Shown: in pieces, positions 44,169-54,600 of the stretch | Numbering within the stretch: position 1 is the stretch's first letter | Layout of the letters: every line of letters starts with the position of its first letter | Source: Gemmatimonadaceae bacterium | GTDB lineage: Bacteria; Gemmatimonadota; Gemmatimonadetes; Gemmatimonadales; Gemmatimonadaceae | Direction: 5' to 3' | NCBI GenBank assembly: GCA_020851035.1 | Contig: JADZDM010000005.1 | Coordinates: 496,001 to 560,000, forward strand | Length of the DNA stretch: 64,000 bases | Position numbers and translations under genes: made by a program | Notes under the pieces: generated by a model | What the model was told of the DNA's origin: nothing | The model's input: the letters and a program-made list of their open reading frames with translations, nothing else | Databases searched by the model: none

Positions 44169-44384
44169 ATGCGCCAGCAGCTCGAAACCCGCCTCAACGA
44201 CCTGCGCACCGAGCTCGAGGCCGGCCGGAAGTTGCAGCACGACCTCGACCTGCGGCAGGAAGAGCTGCGGCAGACGATGCTGCGGATCAGCGGCGCCATC
44301 CAGGTGCTCAGCGAGATGCTCGCGGAACAGCAGGCGCCCGCAGCCGGCGCCACCACCTCCCCGGGCGAGGCGGCGGGTTCGTGA
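44169..44384 (+). CDS. Small coiled-coil protein
   Basis: The 71-residue protein's first 55 residues form one amphipathic heptad-rich helix (LETRLNDLRTELEAGRKLQHDLDLRQEELRQTMLRISGAIQVLSEML). A flexible Ala/Gly tail follows. A ribosome site GGGAAA lies upstream. It lies between the fibre and the tape measure. A chaperone or small tape/fibre cofactor is possible; no family is recognised. Confidence 0.7.
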   Translation: MRQQLETRLNDLRTELEAGRKLQHDLDLRQEELRQTMLRISGAIQVLSEMLAEQQAPAAGATTSPGEAAGS

Positions 44385-44397
44385 GCCACCGCCCCCG

Positions 44398-46404
44398 GTG
44401 TCGCGCGTGATCGCACCGGCCCGCCGCCGCAGCACGCTGCGCGCGCCGCGCATCGCGCAGCGTGTGCTCGTGGCCGCCGACCATCCGGAGCCCGAACGTG
44501 TGCGGCGCCGGCTGCACGACGCCTTGCAGGCACACCTGCCGGCCGCATTGCAGGCACGGTTCGCCGCCGCGTCGCACCGGGCGGACGACACGGTCTGGCG
44601 CATCCGTCGGCTGGAAATCGACCTGGTGGTGAACGCCTCATGGGAGGAGGCCGACCTGGCCGGCGCATGGGCCACCGAGCTGGCCCGGGCGGTGACGCAT
44701 GCGATCGAGTCCGGTGCCGACGGCGTGACGGTGATGCGATTCGCGTCGCCCGCGGCGTACCTGGCCAGCTTCCTCACCGACCTCACCAACGGCACCTGCT
44801 GGACGAAGTGGTGGTACGGCGACTTCGACGGCCTGCGCATGCTGAGCCGGCCGGACGCGATCCGCACTGCGCTGCTGCGCGACGCCGGCACGGGACTGGC
44901 CGCGCTGGCCACCCTCGACACCGCCGACCTGGCACTCGTGACGGCGCAGGTCACGCGCCAGGCCGCCCGGCTGCTGGTCGAGGCACTCGGCGCGACGCTG
45001 CCTTCTGCGGATGCGTCCGGCATCGCGGCACTGCTGCTCGAGCGCACACGCCACGTTCCGCCGCCCGCGGAGCGCGACGACGAGGAACGCTGGGTGCTGC
45101 GCATGCTGGCCGAGGTGGCGCGCCTGCCGATGGCGGAGCGCAGCCGCGACGTGGTGCCGCTGGCGCGTGCCGTGGCGCGCCTCGCCACGCTCACCGCCGA
45201 GGGCGTCGGCCGGCTGCCGGTGATCGCACATGCGCTGCGCCTGGGCGAGGCTGCGGCGCTGCACGCGGTGGCGGGCAGCGGCGACGGTGGCCGGCTGGCT
45301 CCCCTCGTCGCCCTGCCGGTCGAGGTGCGCGCCGTGCTGGTGTCGCGGTTCACGACCCCTGGCTCGGACGCCAACGTCGCACAGCACCACGCGGAGCCGG
45401 AGCATGAATGGATGCCGGTGGCCGCACCGCTGCTGCTGGCTGACATGGCGCGTGCAATGCCGTTCGAGGAGGTCGCGGACGGGGTGCCCGGCATCGGCGG
45501 CGGTGACGACCCGCCCGTGCGCCGCGCCACTGCCGCCGCGCTGCTGCGCCTGTGCGTCTTCGCGACGGCCTGCGGTGGTTGCCACGCGATCCGCGTGCTC
45601 GGGGATCCGGTGGCGCGCCGGCTGGCCGGCGTCGGCGTGGATGTGCCTCACTCGGCGCTGCTGGGCTGGATCGCCGGGCGGTCCGCAGGCGACGCGACGC
45701 GACTGGAGCGCGCCACAGCGCGATGGCACCAGGCACGCGGTGCGATCGGCTCGGCGAGCTGGATGCTGGTGCAGGCGGCGCCTGGCGATGGTGCACCGGT
45801 GACCGTGCTGCTCGATGCGGCGCGTGGGCACTGGCTTGCCGTGCGCGAGGGCGACGGGCCGGACGCCGCGGACGGACTGCACGACTGGATCGACGGGACG
45901 GTTGTGGCGCCGGCACCGGCCGCTGTGTTCTGCGCCGATCGCGCGCAGCGTGACGCGCTGCACCTGCGTCACCCTGGACGTGGGTGCGTGATGCTGCCCG
46001 GCGTGTCTGGTGCGCCGCCACTCGACGCTGCCGATACCTCCGACGTGGCGCAGGCGCTGCTGCGGCTGGACCGGCTGGGCGATGAGCTCGACTGGATCGC
46101 GCTGCCGTCGGTGCTGCAGGTGCCTGCCACGATGGCGCGTGCGTTGCAGGTGGTGGCGCAGGGCATGCTGCGCTCGCTGGCCTGGCGGCTGCCCGGATTC
46201 TCACGGGCCACGCTGCCGCACCTGTGGGCCAACTTCCTGTCGGTGGACGCGCAGGTGCTGGTGGAGGAACAGCGCGTGGTGGCCACGCTCTCGCGGCCGC
46301 CGCTGGCGATGATCGTGTCGATGACGGGGCTCTTCCACGCGCGCTACTCGCTGCCCTGGATGTCACCGCCGCTGGTGATGCTCTTTCCGGCGGAGGGGGC
46401 ATGA
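44398..46404 (+). CDS. eCIS tape measure protein (CIS_TMP/Afp14-like)
   Basis: The 668-residue protein starts at GTG 44398. The N-terminus carries the CIS_TMP pattern: RIRRLEIDLVVNASWEEADLAGAWATELARAV (about residues 67-98). A typical ASPAAYLASFLTDLTNGTCWTKWWYGDF (about 117-145) follows, and helical repeats with ERWVLRMLAEVARLPMAER. A C-terminal TNFL-like TLPHLWANFLSVDAQVLVEEQ lies near 605-625. Afp14 sets particle length and assembles with the baseplate; whether length scales with this long protein is unknown. The stop overlaps the ATPase start (ATGA). Confidence 0.85.
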   Translation: MSRVIAPARRRSTLRAPRIAQRVLVAADHPEPERVRRRLHDALQAHLPAALQARFAAASHRADDTVWRIRRLEIDLVVNASWEEADLAGAWATELARAVTHAIESGADGVTVMRFASPAAYLASFLTDLTNGTCWTKWWYGDFDGLRMLSRPDAIRTALLRDAGTGLAALATLDTADLALVTAQVTRQAARLLVEALGATLPSADASGIAALLLERTRHVPPPAERDDEERWVLRMLAEVARLPMAERSRDVVPLARAVARLATLTAEGVGRLPVIAHALRLGEAAALHAVAGSGDGGRLAPLVALPVEVRAVLVSRFTTPGSDANVAQHHAEPEHEWMPVAAPLLLADMARAMPFEEVADGVPGIGGGDDPPVRRATAAALLRLCVFATACGGCHAIRVLGDPVARRLAGVGVDVPHSALLGWIAGRSAGDATRLERATARWHQARGAIGSASWMLVQAAPGDGAPVTVLLDAARGHWLAVREGDGPDAADGLHDWIDGTVVAPAPAAVFCADRAQRDALHLRHPGRGCVMLPGVSGAPPLDAADTSDVAQALLRLDRLGDELDWIALPSVLQVPATMARALQVVAQGMLRSLAWRLPGFSRATLPHLWANFLSVDAQVLVEEQRVVATLSRPPLAMIVSMTGLFHARYSLPWMSPPLVMLFPAEGA

Positions 46405-48614
46405 CCGCGCGCCTGTACGACCTGCCGTGGGCCGCCATCGACGCCTGCGCGACGCCGCAGGCGACGGCGTTCGACGCACTGGATCGCCGGCTCGCCGCCG
46501 CCGCGCAGCGCGTGCGCGCGCGTGACCAGTGCACGCTGGACGAGCTGCGCGGCATCTCGGTGGGGCATGCGCGGGTGGAGTCGCTGCTCGCGGACGGTCG
46601 CCGCGCCCACGCCCGTGGTGCGCTGGCTGGCCCGGACGAGGCGCCGCTCGCCGATGACCTGCTGCTGCACCCGGCGTGGCGTGCCCTGGCTCGCTGGTGC
46701 GCACCAGGCGTCGTGGAACGTGAACTCGTCCTGCTGGCGCTGGCCCGCGAGCTGTTCAGCCACTACGAGCCCGTCTTCGGCTACCTGAACGACGACCTCA
46801 CCCGCCGCTGGCCCACGCGCGCGCTGGCGCTGCAGCTGCTGGCGCGCAGCGAGGCGGAGGCCTCCACGCTCACCGACGCGATGGGACCGGCGTCACCGCT
46901 GGTGCAGGCGGGCGTGTTGCGCCTGCTGGACGTGACACCATCGCAGTCGGCATCCTCGGTGGGCGTAGGCGTCACGCCGCTGGCGGTGGCGCTGCTGGGC
47001 GACGCGCGCGCGCCGTGGCAGCACCTTCCCGCGGCGGTCCGCGTCGAGGTGGCGCCGGCAGGGGATGGCGGGGACGGGTCATGCCTGTACCGGCTGGACG
47101 CGATGCTGGCCGACGGACACGGCGACGGCACGCCGCTGGTGGTGCTGGAAGGGCGCCGCGGATCCGGCCGCACGATGCTCACCCGCGCACTCGCCGCGTC
47201 GCGCGGTTGCCCGCTGCTGCACCTGGACCTCGCCGCGCTGCAGTCGCGCGACGCGGTGGGGCAGCTCGCGATGCCCGAGCTGCATTCGGCGATCCGTGAT
47301 GCGGTGCTGTTCCAGCGCCTGCACGATGCGGTGATCCTCGTGGATGGCATCGATGCCTGGTGTGACGGCGACCCGCAGCCGGCGGGGCGCATGGCACTTC
47401 CCGAGGCGCTCACCGATGCGGCGGGGCCGGTGCTGCTGCGCGTGGCGGCCACCACCCGGTGGCACACGCTGCTGCAGCGTCACCGGGTCGCCCGCCTGGC
47501 GATGCCCGCGCTCACCGTGGCCGCACGCGCCGCGGTGTGGCGGCGTGCCCTCGCCTCGAGTTCCCTGTCCACGCCGGACGATCACGCGGTGGCGGCGGTG
47601 CTCGCGGACCGCTTCGACATCACGCCGGGCGAGGTGCGGCGCGTGGTGACGCAGGTGACCGACGAGCAGCACGCCCACGTCGGCGACGACCTGGCGGCCG
47701 ACGCTGCGCCGACCGCGCGCCTCGTCGCCGCGCTCTCGCTCGCCACGCGCACGCGCTCCCGCGACGGACTCGGCGCCCTCGCCGTGCTGGCCCCCACACC
47801 GCACTCCTGGGACGACCTCGTGTTGCCGGCGAACACCATGCGCCGCCTGCAGGAGTTCACCGCCGCCGTGCGCGACCGCACCATCGTGCTGGACGCGTGG
47901 CAGTTCGGGCGCCGCGCCGCCGGCTCGCGGGGCGCGACCGCGCTCTTCGCCGGCGCCTCGGGCACCGGCAAGACGATGGCCTGCAGCGTCATCGCGCGCG
48001 AGCTGGGACTCGACCTCTACGTCATCGACCTCTCGGCCGTGGTGAGCAAGTACATCGGCGAGACGGAGAAGAACCTCGACCGCATCTTCCGCGCGGCGCG
48101 CGATGCCGGCGCCGTGCTCTTCTTCGACGAGGCCGATGCGCTGTTCGGCAAGCGGTCGGAGGTGAAGGACGCGCACGACCGGTACGCGAACATCGAGGTG
48201 GCGTACCTGCTGCAGCAGCTCGATGCGCATGACGGCATCGTGGTGCTGGCCACCAACCTCGCGCGCAACCTGGATGCCGCGTTCTCGCGCCGCATGCGCT
48301 ACGTGGTGGAGTTTCCGTTGCCCGCCGAGGCGGACCGCCTGCGGCTCTGGCGCGGCGTGCTCCCGCCGCCGGCGCCGCTGGCGGACGACGTGGACCTGCC
48401 GTTCCTGGCCGGCGCGTTCAGCATCGCCGGCGGCGACATCCGGAACGTGGCACTCGACGCAGCGTACCTGGCGGCTTCGGAGGGCCTGGGCCGTGAGCCG
48501 ATCGCGATGCGGCACTTCGTGGTGGCGATGGCGCGGCAGTGCGTGAAGCAGGGGCTCACGCCCTCCGTGGCGCAGTTCCGGCAGTACGCCGGCCTGCTGC
48601 CGCGCAACGCCTGA
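46401..48614 (+). CDS. AAA+ ATPase of the eCIS (Afp15/Pvc15-like)
   Basis: The 737-residue protein has an N-terminal helical part, then a first ATPase-like domain with a degenerate Walker A (GRRGSGRT, residues 251-258, arginine instead of lysine) and VILVDGIDAWCDGD as Walker B. The second AAA+ domain is intact: Walker A GASGTGKT (518-525), pore-loop region DLSAVVSKYIGETEKNLDRIF, Walker B VLFFDEADALFG (D576 E577), sensor VVLATNLARNLDAAFSRRMRYVVEFP. Pvc15-type ATPases are needed to load cargo or assemble particles. Confidence 0.93.
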   Translation: MTARLYDLPWAAIDACATPQATAFDALDRRLAAAAQRVRARDQCTLDELRGISVGHARVESLLADGRRAHARGALAGPDEAPLADDLLLHPAWRALARWCAPGVVERELVLLALARELFSHYEPVFGYLNDDLTRRWPTRALALQLLARSEAEASTLTDAMGPASPLVQAGVLRLLDVTPSQSASSVGVGVTPLAVALLGDARAPWQHLPAAVRVEVAPAGDGGDGSCLYRLDAMLADGHGDGTPLVVLEGRRGSGRTMLTRALAASRGCPLLHLDLAALQSRDAVGQLAMPELHSAIRDAVLFQRLHDAVILVDGIDAWCDGDPQPAGRMALPEALTDAAGPVLLRVAATTRWHTLLQRHRVARLAMPALTVAARAAVWRRALASSSLSTPDDHAVAAVLADRFDITPGEVRRVVTQVTDEQHAHVGDDLAADAAPTARLVAALSLATRTRSRDGLGALAVLAPTPHSWDDLVLPANTMRRLQEFTAAVRDRTIVLDAWQFGRRAAGSRGATALFAGASGTGKTMACSVIARELGLDLYVIDLSAVVSKYIGETEKNLDRIFRAARDAGAVLFFDEADALFGKRSEVKDAHDRYANIEVAYLLQQLDAHDGIVVLATNLARNLDAAFSRRMRYVVEFPLPAEADRLRLWRGVLPPPAPLADDVDLPFLAGAFSIAGGDIRNVALDAAYLAASEGLGREPIAMRHFVVAMARQCVKQGLTPSVAQFRQYAGLLPRNA

Positions 48615-48636
48615 GCGCACGCGGGCTTCACGTGTC

Positions 48637-51600
48637 ATGACGGCGCCCACGCGTACCTTCGCGCCGCAGGTGCGCAAGCCGCCGGATGTCACGCCCGACT
48701 CCGCCGTCCTCGATGGCGGGTCGCTCGCGGGGCCGAAGGTGGATGCGGTCACGCCATCACGCCTGGACGCCGATCGCCAGCAGCGCACGCTCGGCAACCT
48801 CGCCGTCCTGAAGCAGGGTGGCGATGGTGCCGCTGGCGCCAGGGCCGCGTCACCGGCGCGCGGTGCCGGTGACGCGCTCCGCGATGGTGGAAAGCCGGCC
48901 AGCGCGGGAGGCGCTGGCGGCAGTGACGTCGCGGTGTCGCGCGACCAGCTGGCGGCCCCGCCGCGCCCGGTGGCGCTGGAACCACCCGCTGCTGTCACGC
49001 CTGCCGCGCCGGAGATTCCGAGCCCCGGTCCCGTCGAGGCGCCGGTGCTGCACCCGACCGGTGTCAGCGCCATCGGCGACGTGCAGCGCGAAGTGTCGAA
49101 GGCGGCCAGTGCACTGCCGCGGCTCGACTCGGGGGCCTTCACCGCCGCGCAGGCGGCGCAGCGTGCGCAGGGGTTCCGCCTCGCACGCACCGGCGGCGGG
49201 GCACGCGAGGGTGCGCCGTCGCGCGGCGGTGGTGGTGGCGCACAGGAGCCGCAGGGCGACCGGCCGCGTGAGCCGGATCCGGTGCCGGCGCAGACCAAGG
49301 CGCTGGTCGAGGTCGGGAAGAAGAAGCTCCCGGATGTGCCACGCTACGGCTTCAACCCCACGCCGTACGGCCGCGTGCCGGTGCTCGGCAGCCGCCCGTT
49401 CACGTCGTCGGAGATGCTGGTCCTGAAGAACACCGCCAAGGGTGAACTGGCGGAGGCCCTCGCGAGGGAGGACGGAAAGCGCATCGCTGATCGCAAGGTG
49501 CGTGAGGATGCCTTCAACGCCGCGGAAGCGAAGAAGCTCGAGGGTGAGGGCGGGAAGAAGAAGGGCGGGAAGGATACGCCGGCGGCGAAGTTCGAGGACG
49601 ACGGGCCGAAGACCTACGGCGAGATGCGGCAGATGCTGCTCGACGTGCCGAAGCCGCCCGAGGTGGCCGACCTCGCGAAGAAGAAGGAGAAGGACAAGGC
49701 GGTGGCCGAGATCCTGCCTCCGTACCACGAACCGGAGCCGCCACCACCGATCGCCTTCAAGCCGGCGCAGAAGGAGGACATCGGGCGGGCGCTGGCCGGG
49801 CTGCGCGCCGAGGGTGGCGTCACGGCTGTGCAGATCCTCAGCGGCATCCGCAAGTCGGTGTACTCGTCCGGGTTGATCGGGCCGGTGCTTGAGTCGGACG
49901 CGCCGACGATCGGGCTCTCGCACCTTCCGCAGGTGCGGGCCTCCGTCGACGCCAAGGTCACCGAGCTGCAGAAGGGCGCCGGCATCACCGACCAGGAACT
50001 GGAGAAGGCGGTCGCGGCGCGGCGCGAGGAGCTGCGTCGCCTGCGCGAGCAGATGGCGAAGGGCAGCACGCAGGAGGAGATGGACGCGCAGCGTGCTGCA
50101 GCCGAGAAGACGAAGAAGGAGGCCGCCGAGGTTGCGGCGAAGAAGGAGGCGGCCGACATCCGCGCCGGCAAGGTGAAGAAGGCCGCGCCGAAGGTGAAGC
50201 TCGCCATGGACGTGGATTCGCGGCGCGAACGACTGCTGGGCTACGTGACGAAGGACGTGAGTGACCTCGTGGTCCGCTTCAAGCAGAAGGGCGAGATCCG
50301 CGACAGCGTCGTCGCGCGGATGCACAACGACTTCGCCAACGCCTACAAGTTCGCCGCCCAGCAGGACGAGTACGAGATCATCCGCAAGTCAAACGACCCG
50401 GTCTCGGCGCGCTTCGGCTTCACCCCGGTCTCCGCCGCCACTGGTGAGGCGCAGGAGAAGCTGGACGAGTGGCTCAAGGCGCGGCTGGCCGACGTGGAGG
50501 CGAACAAGAAGGCGCAGAAGGTGCTCGATGACCTCGTGGTCGCCGGCTACCAGGCCGAGGCACGGCAGCTGGGTGACGCCAAGCGCGAGGCGATCCGCGC
50601 GTGGGCCGAGAAGCGTTCGGGGAAGAAGCGCACCGCCGAGCAGAAGGCCGCCGACACCGCGCGCGACAAGGCCACGCAGATGCAGGCCGACGCCGCCGCC
50701 ATCGAGCAGCTCGGGCGGGCCCGCCTCGCGGTGGGCGTGATGAACGACTTCGGCGTGGCGTCCGCCATCGCGGCCGAGGTGCAGAAGGGCAGCGACCGCG
50801 CCACGATCATCGCCAACCTGCGGCTCAACGCGGCCCAGCAGGCCATCCTCGACGCCTACCTCACCCCGGGCGAGCCGGGCGACGACCGGGCACTGAGTGC
50901 CGTGATGGCCGCCACCCGTGGCCGCATCCAGGCCGAGCTCCAGGGGCCGATCGCCGCTGACATCGAGGCCAGCATCCTCACCGAGTTCGGTGAACGGATG
51001 CTCCTGCTGGACCGGATCGGCAATGCGCAGCGCGACGGCTTCTCGGCCATGGATATCGCGCAGAAGGTGCACAAGGCGCTGGATTCGATGGACACCGACG
51101 AAGGCACCGTCTACGACAGCCTCGCGAACCTCACCAAGATCCAGGCACAGGCGATCCGGCTCGCCTACAAGGCGCTCTACCCCGGCAAGACGATCGAGGG
51201 GGACATGAAGGGTGGTGCGGTCTATGGCATGAGCGGCAACGAGCTGCGTCGTGCGCAGAAGCTCATGGACGCCGACCAGGCCTCCGCCGATGCCATCGGG
51301 CACCGCATCGCCCTGAAGGGCAACGAGGGCACCTGGTACAACGCGGTGAACCCGTTCTCCACCGCCGACATCGAGGAGCTGGACAAGATCAACCACGGCA
51401 AGTCGCTCGAGGAGCGGCAGGCCGCCGAGGACGCGTACAACGCCATGTACGACGACGCGCTCTCGAACGAGCTCCTCCAGCTGCCGCCGAACGTGCGGGC
51501 GGAGAAGGACCCGAAGAAGCGCGCCGAGCTGCTCGCGGAGCACCGCCGGAAGACCTTCGAGAAGTACCGCAAGGACGGCAAGTCGCAGCTGCTCGCGGAT

Positions 51601-54600
51601 GCCGACGAGGAGCTGCAGAAGGACCGTCACAAGCAGCGCTTCCGCTTCTCCGTCGCCGGTGACGACGAATCGGCCGACGCCCTCGCCCTGCGCGACCACC
51701 TCCCCACGCCGGCCGAGATCCGGCAGTTCGAGGAGGACATGGCGCGGCAGGGGCACCCCGGCATGGGGAAGCTCGTCACCGGCGACCGGAAGAAGATCGA
51801 GGCGATCTACGAGCGGATCCGCACCGAGGCGAAGGCGCGCGGCCAGCGTTCGGGATGGACGCCGGACCAGGTCGAGGCCGAGATCGCGCGGCGGTCGGCC
51901 AAGGTGGAGCGCGCGTTCAACCACCACTTCTCGTCGCAGTACGAGAACACCTCCGGCAGCGTGCTGCGCGCCGCGTTCGACACCGGGTTCCGCGAGCATC
52001 CCGAGCAGCTGAACCTCGTCAACGCCCTCGCCGACAACGACCTGCGCAAGGCCGACGCCGCGCGCATCATGGTCGAGCACAAGGGCGTCTGGGCCGATGA
52101 CGACATCGAGAACGCCGTGCTGGCGAAGCAGTACGAGCGCCGGCTGGAACGGGAACGGCAGGTGGCGATGCCGCTGCAGCGCGTGGTCATGGCGCGACAG
52201 CTCGTCGAGATGGAGAAGGAGGCGCGGGACGGCGCCTACGCGGCGGCGAAGCAGGCCGGTGCCTCGGAGGCCGAGGCGCGCCAGCGGGCGAAGGCCGCGT
52301 GGACGGGGGCCCGCGAATGGGAGGAGCGGGAGCGCCTGCAGCGCGCCGTGGACCGGAGCATCGAGAAGGTCGCCCAGGAGCAGGCGAAGGGGGACATGGA
52401 CGCCCTCCGCAAGGTGTTCAAGGCCGACTATCATCTCGACCTCGACACCGTCGTCCTCGGCGACACCTCGGGTTACGACAACCAGAAGGCCGCGAAGCTG
52501 CTGCAGCAGGGCGGCCACCTCACGCTTGGCCAGACCATGTTCTTCGCGGTGCGCGGCAACGGCACCGACGAGGAGGCGCTCAACGCGCTGAAGGGGCACA
52601 CCAGCGCCGAGATCGACGAGGCGCGCAAGGAGTTCCGGACGCTGGCGCTGGACGATCGGTGGACGGCGCGCGGCATCCTCAACCGCGCCTGGAGCAGCGA
52701 GCCGCACGACGATCTCGACATGGACGCCGAGATCAAGGACGACATCAGCGGGCGGACCGGCTTCGACGTGACGCAGATGCTCAAGGGGGAGCCCGAGACC
52801 ATCTTCGAGAAGCGGGAGCGGCTGAAGGAGGCGATCGACTGGGAGCGCGAATCCGGTCCGCTGGGTGACTGGCTGGCCGGCGACCAGCAGACCGCACTCG
52901 ACAGCCAGCTCACCCGGCTCGACGCGACGATCCTGAAGCTCTCGAACCCCGACCTCAGTGCCGAGGAGCGGAAGCTGCAGCTCGGGTTCTTCTCGCAGGA
53001 CGTCGCCTCGGTGCACGCCGGCATCGAGGCGCACCGGGAGATGCTCGACACCTGGACCGACCGCATCACCACCGTCGTCGGCTTCATCGTCGGCGTGGCC
53101 GTCACGATCCTCACCTTCGGTGCGGCCGGCCTGGTGCTGGCTGCCGTGCTCGGGTCGGTGCTGGCCACGGCGTCGACGATCGCGATCAAGGCCGCCATTC
53201 TCGGCGCGGCGTACGGCTGGGAGGATCTCTACACCGACATCGCCGTCGGTGTCGTCGACGCCGTGGCGGCTGCCGCGACGGCCGGCATGGGCGAGAAGCT
53301 GATCGGCGCCGTGAAGAACGCGGCGGCACCCGCGGCGTCCCGCTTCGCGTTCGGGCGGAGCGTGCAGTGCGCGCTCCAGGGCGGCGGGCGCGCCGCGTTC
53401 CTGAACCCGGCCGAGGGGGCCCTGGCCAAGGCCATCCCCAAGAGTGCGATGCTCGAGTCGATGGTCAAGCGCGGCGGGATCTCGAAGATCCTCGCCGTCG
53501 GCATGGCCGAGGGGGCCGAGAACCTCGTCGCGAACATCCCGTCGGCCCTCGCCACCAGTGCCCTCGACGACAACAACTACAAGGAGGGGAACTTCATCAC
53601 CAACGTGCTCGCGGGCACCGCGAAGCAGGCGGGCATGAGCGTGGGCATGGGCCTGGCACTCAAGCCCGTGATGAAGGGTGCGGGCAGCGTGCTGGAGGTG
53701 ATGGGCAAGGTGAAGGACGCGGCGTTCAAGGGGCAGCCGATACCGCGCTTCGACTCGTTCGAGGTGGTGCGGAGCCGGTATCCCGACATCACCGTGGAGG
53801 AGTACTCGAACCTGCGCAAGATGCACGAGAGCGAGGTCGGGATGCGCGACCGCGCCGCGCGCGAGAGCCGCGCCGAGGCGGGCGAGTCGTCACCGGCCGC
53901 GCGCGAGGCGGCCCGTGATGCCACCGATGCGGTGCCGTCGAAGGAGCGCCTCGACGTGCCGGATGACGCCACCCTGCGCGGTCGCGGCGGCGACGACGCG
54001 GACATGGTGTCACACCGCGCGATGGACGAGGGCCAGGTGCGCGAGCTGCTGCCGGCCGGCATGCGCGAGACGCTCAAGGTGCAGGTGGATCCCACCGCCT
54101 CCCCGGACAGCATCAAGGTCGAGCGGGTGAAGCGGCTCGGCGTGATCGTGGGCGTGCAGCTGGTGGTGGGCCCGAAGGCGCGGCCGATGGACGTGCTGGC
54201 CCACATCGGCACCGTGCACGCCATGCAGCGCTACGTCGGCGTCACGGGCGCGATCGTGCGCGCGGTGGAGTACGCGCGATCGTGGATCGTGAAGAACGGC
54301 CCGCCGCCGTTCGGCACCAAGGCGTGGGAGGCCTGGCACGAGCTGCACAAGCTGCCGCGGATGCTCGAGGACCGTTTCGAGCTGCTGCGGAGCGGGGCGC
54401 TGGACCCGAAGGCGCGCGAGGCGATCTTCGCGGACATCGACCGGATCTCGCGGCATGTCGACCACTTCCGTTCCACGCTCGAGATGCGCGACCTGTCGCC
54501 GGGCGTCGGCCACATCGCGGCGCCGGGCGAGAAGGCACCGCGCGCGTGGGGGTCGCGCAAGATTCCTCCGTCCGACCGTGGCAATCCTGCGCACGAACGC

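Noticed and set aside
50389-53826. Minus-strand frame of 1145 codons antisense to the giant gene
   Set aside because: Arg/Leu/Val/His-rich translation with no domain; shadow of a well-supported plus-strand gene. The same applies to the minus frames at 16736-19432, 24277-27030 and 54010-56835.
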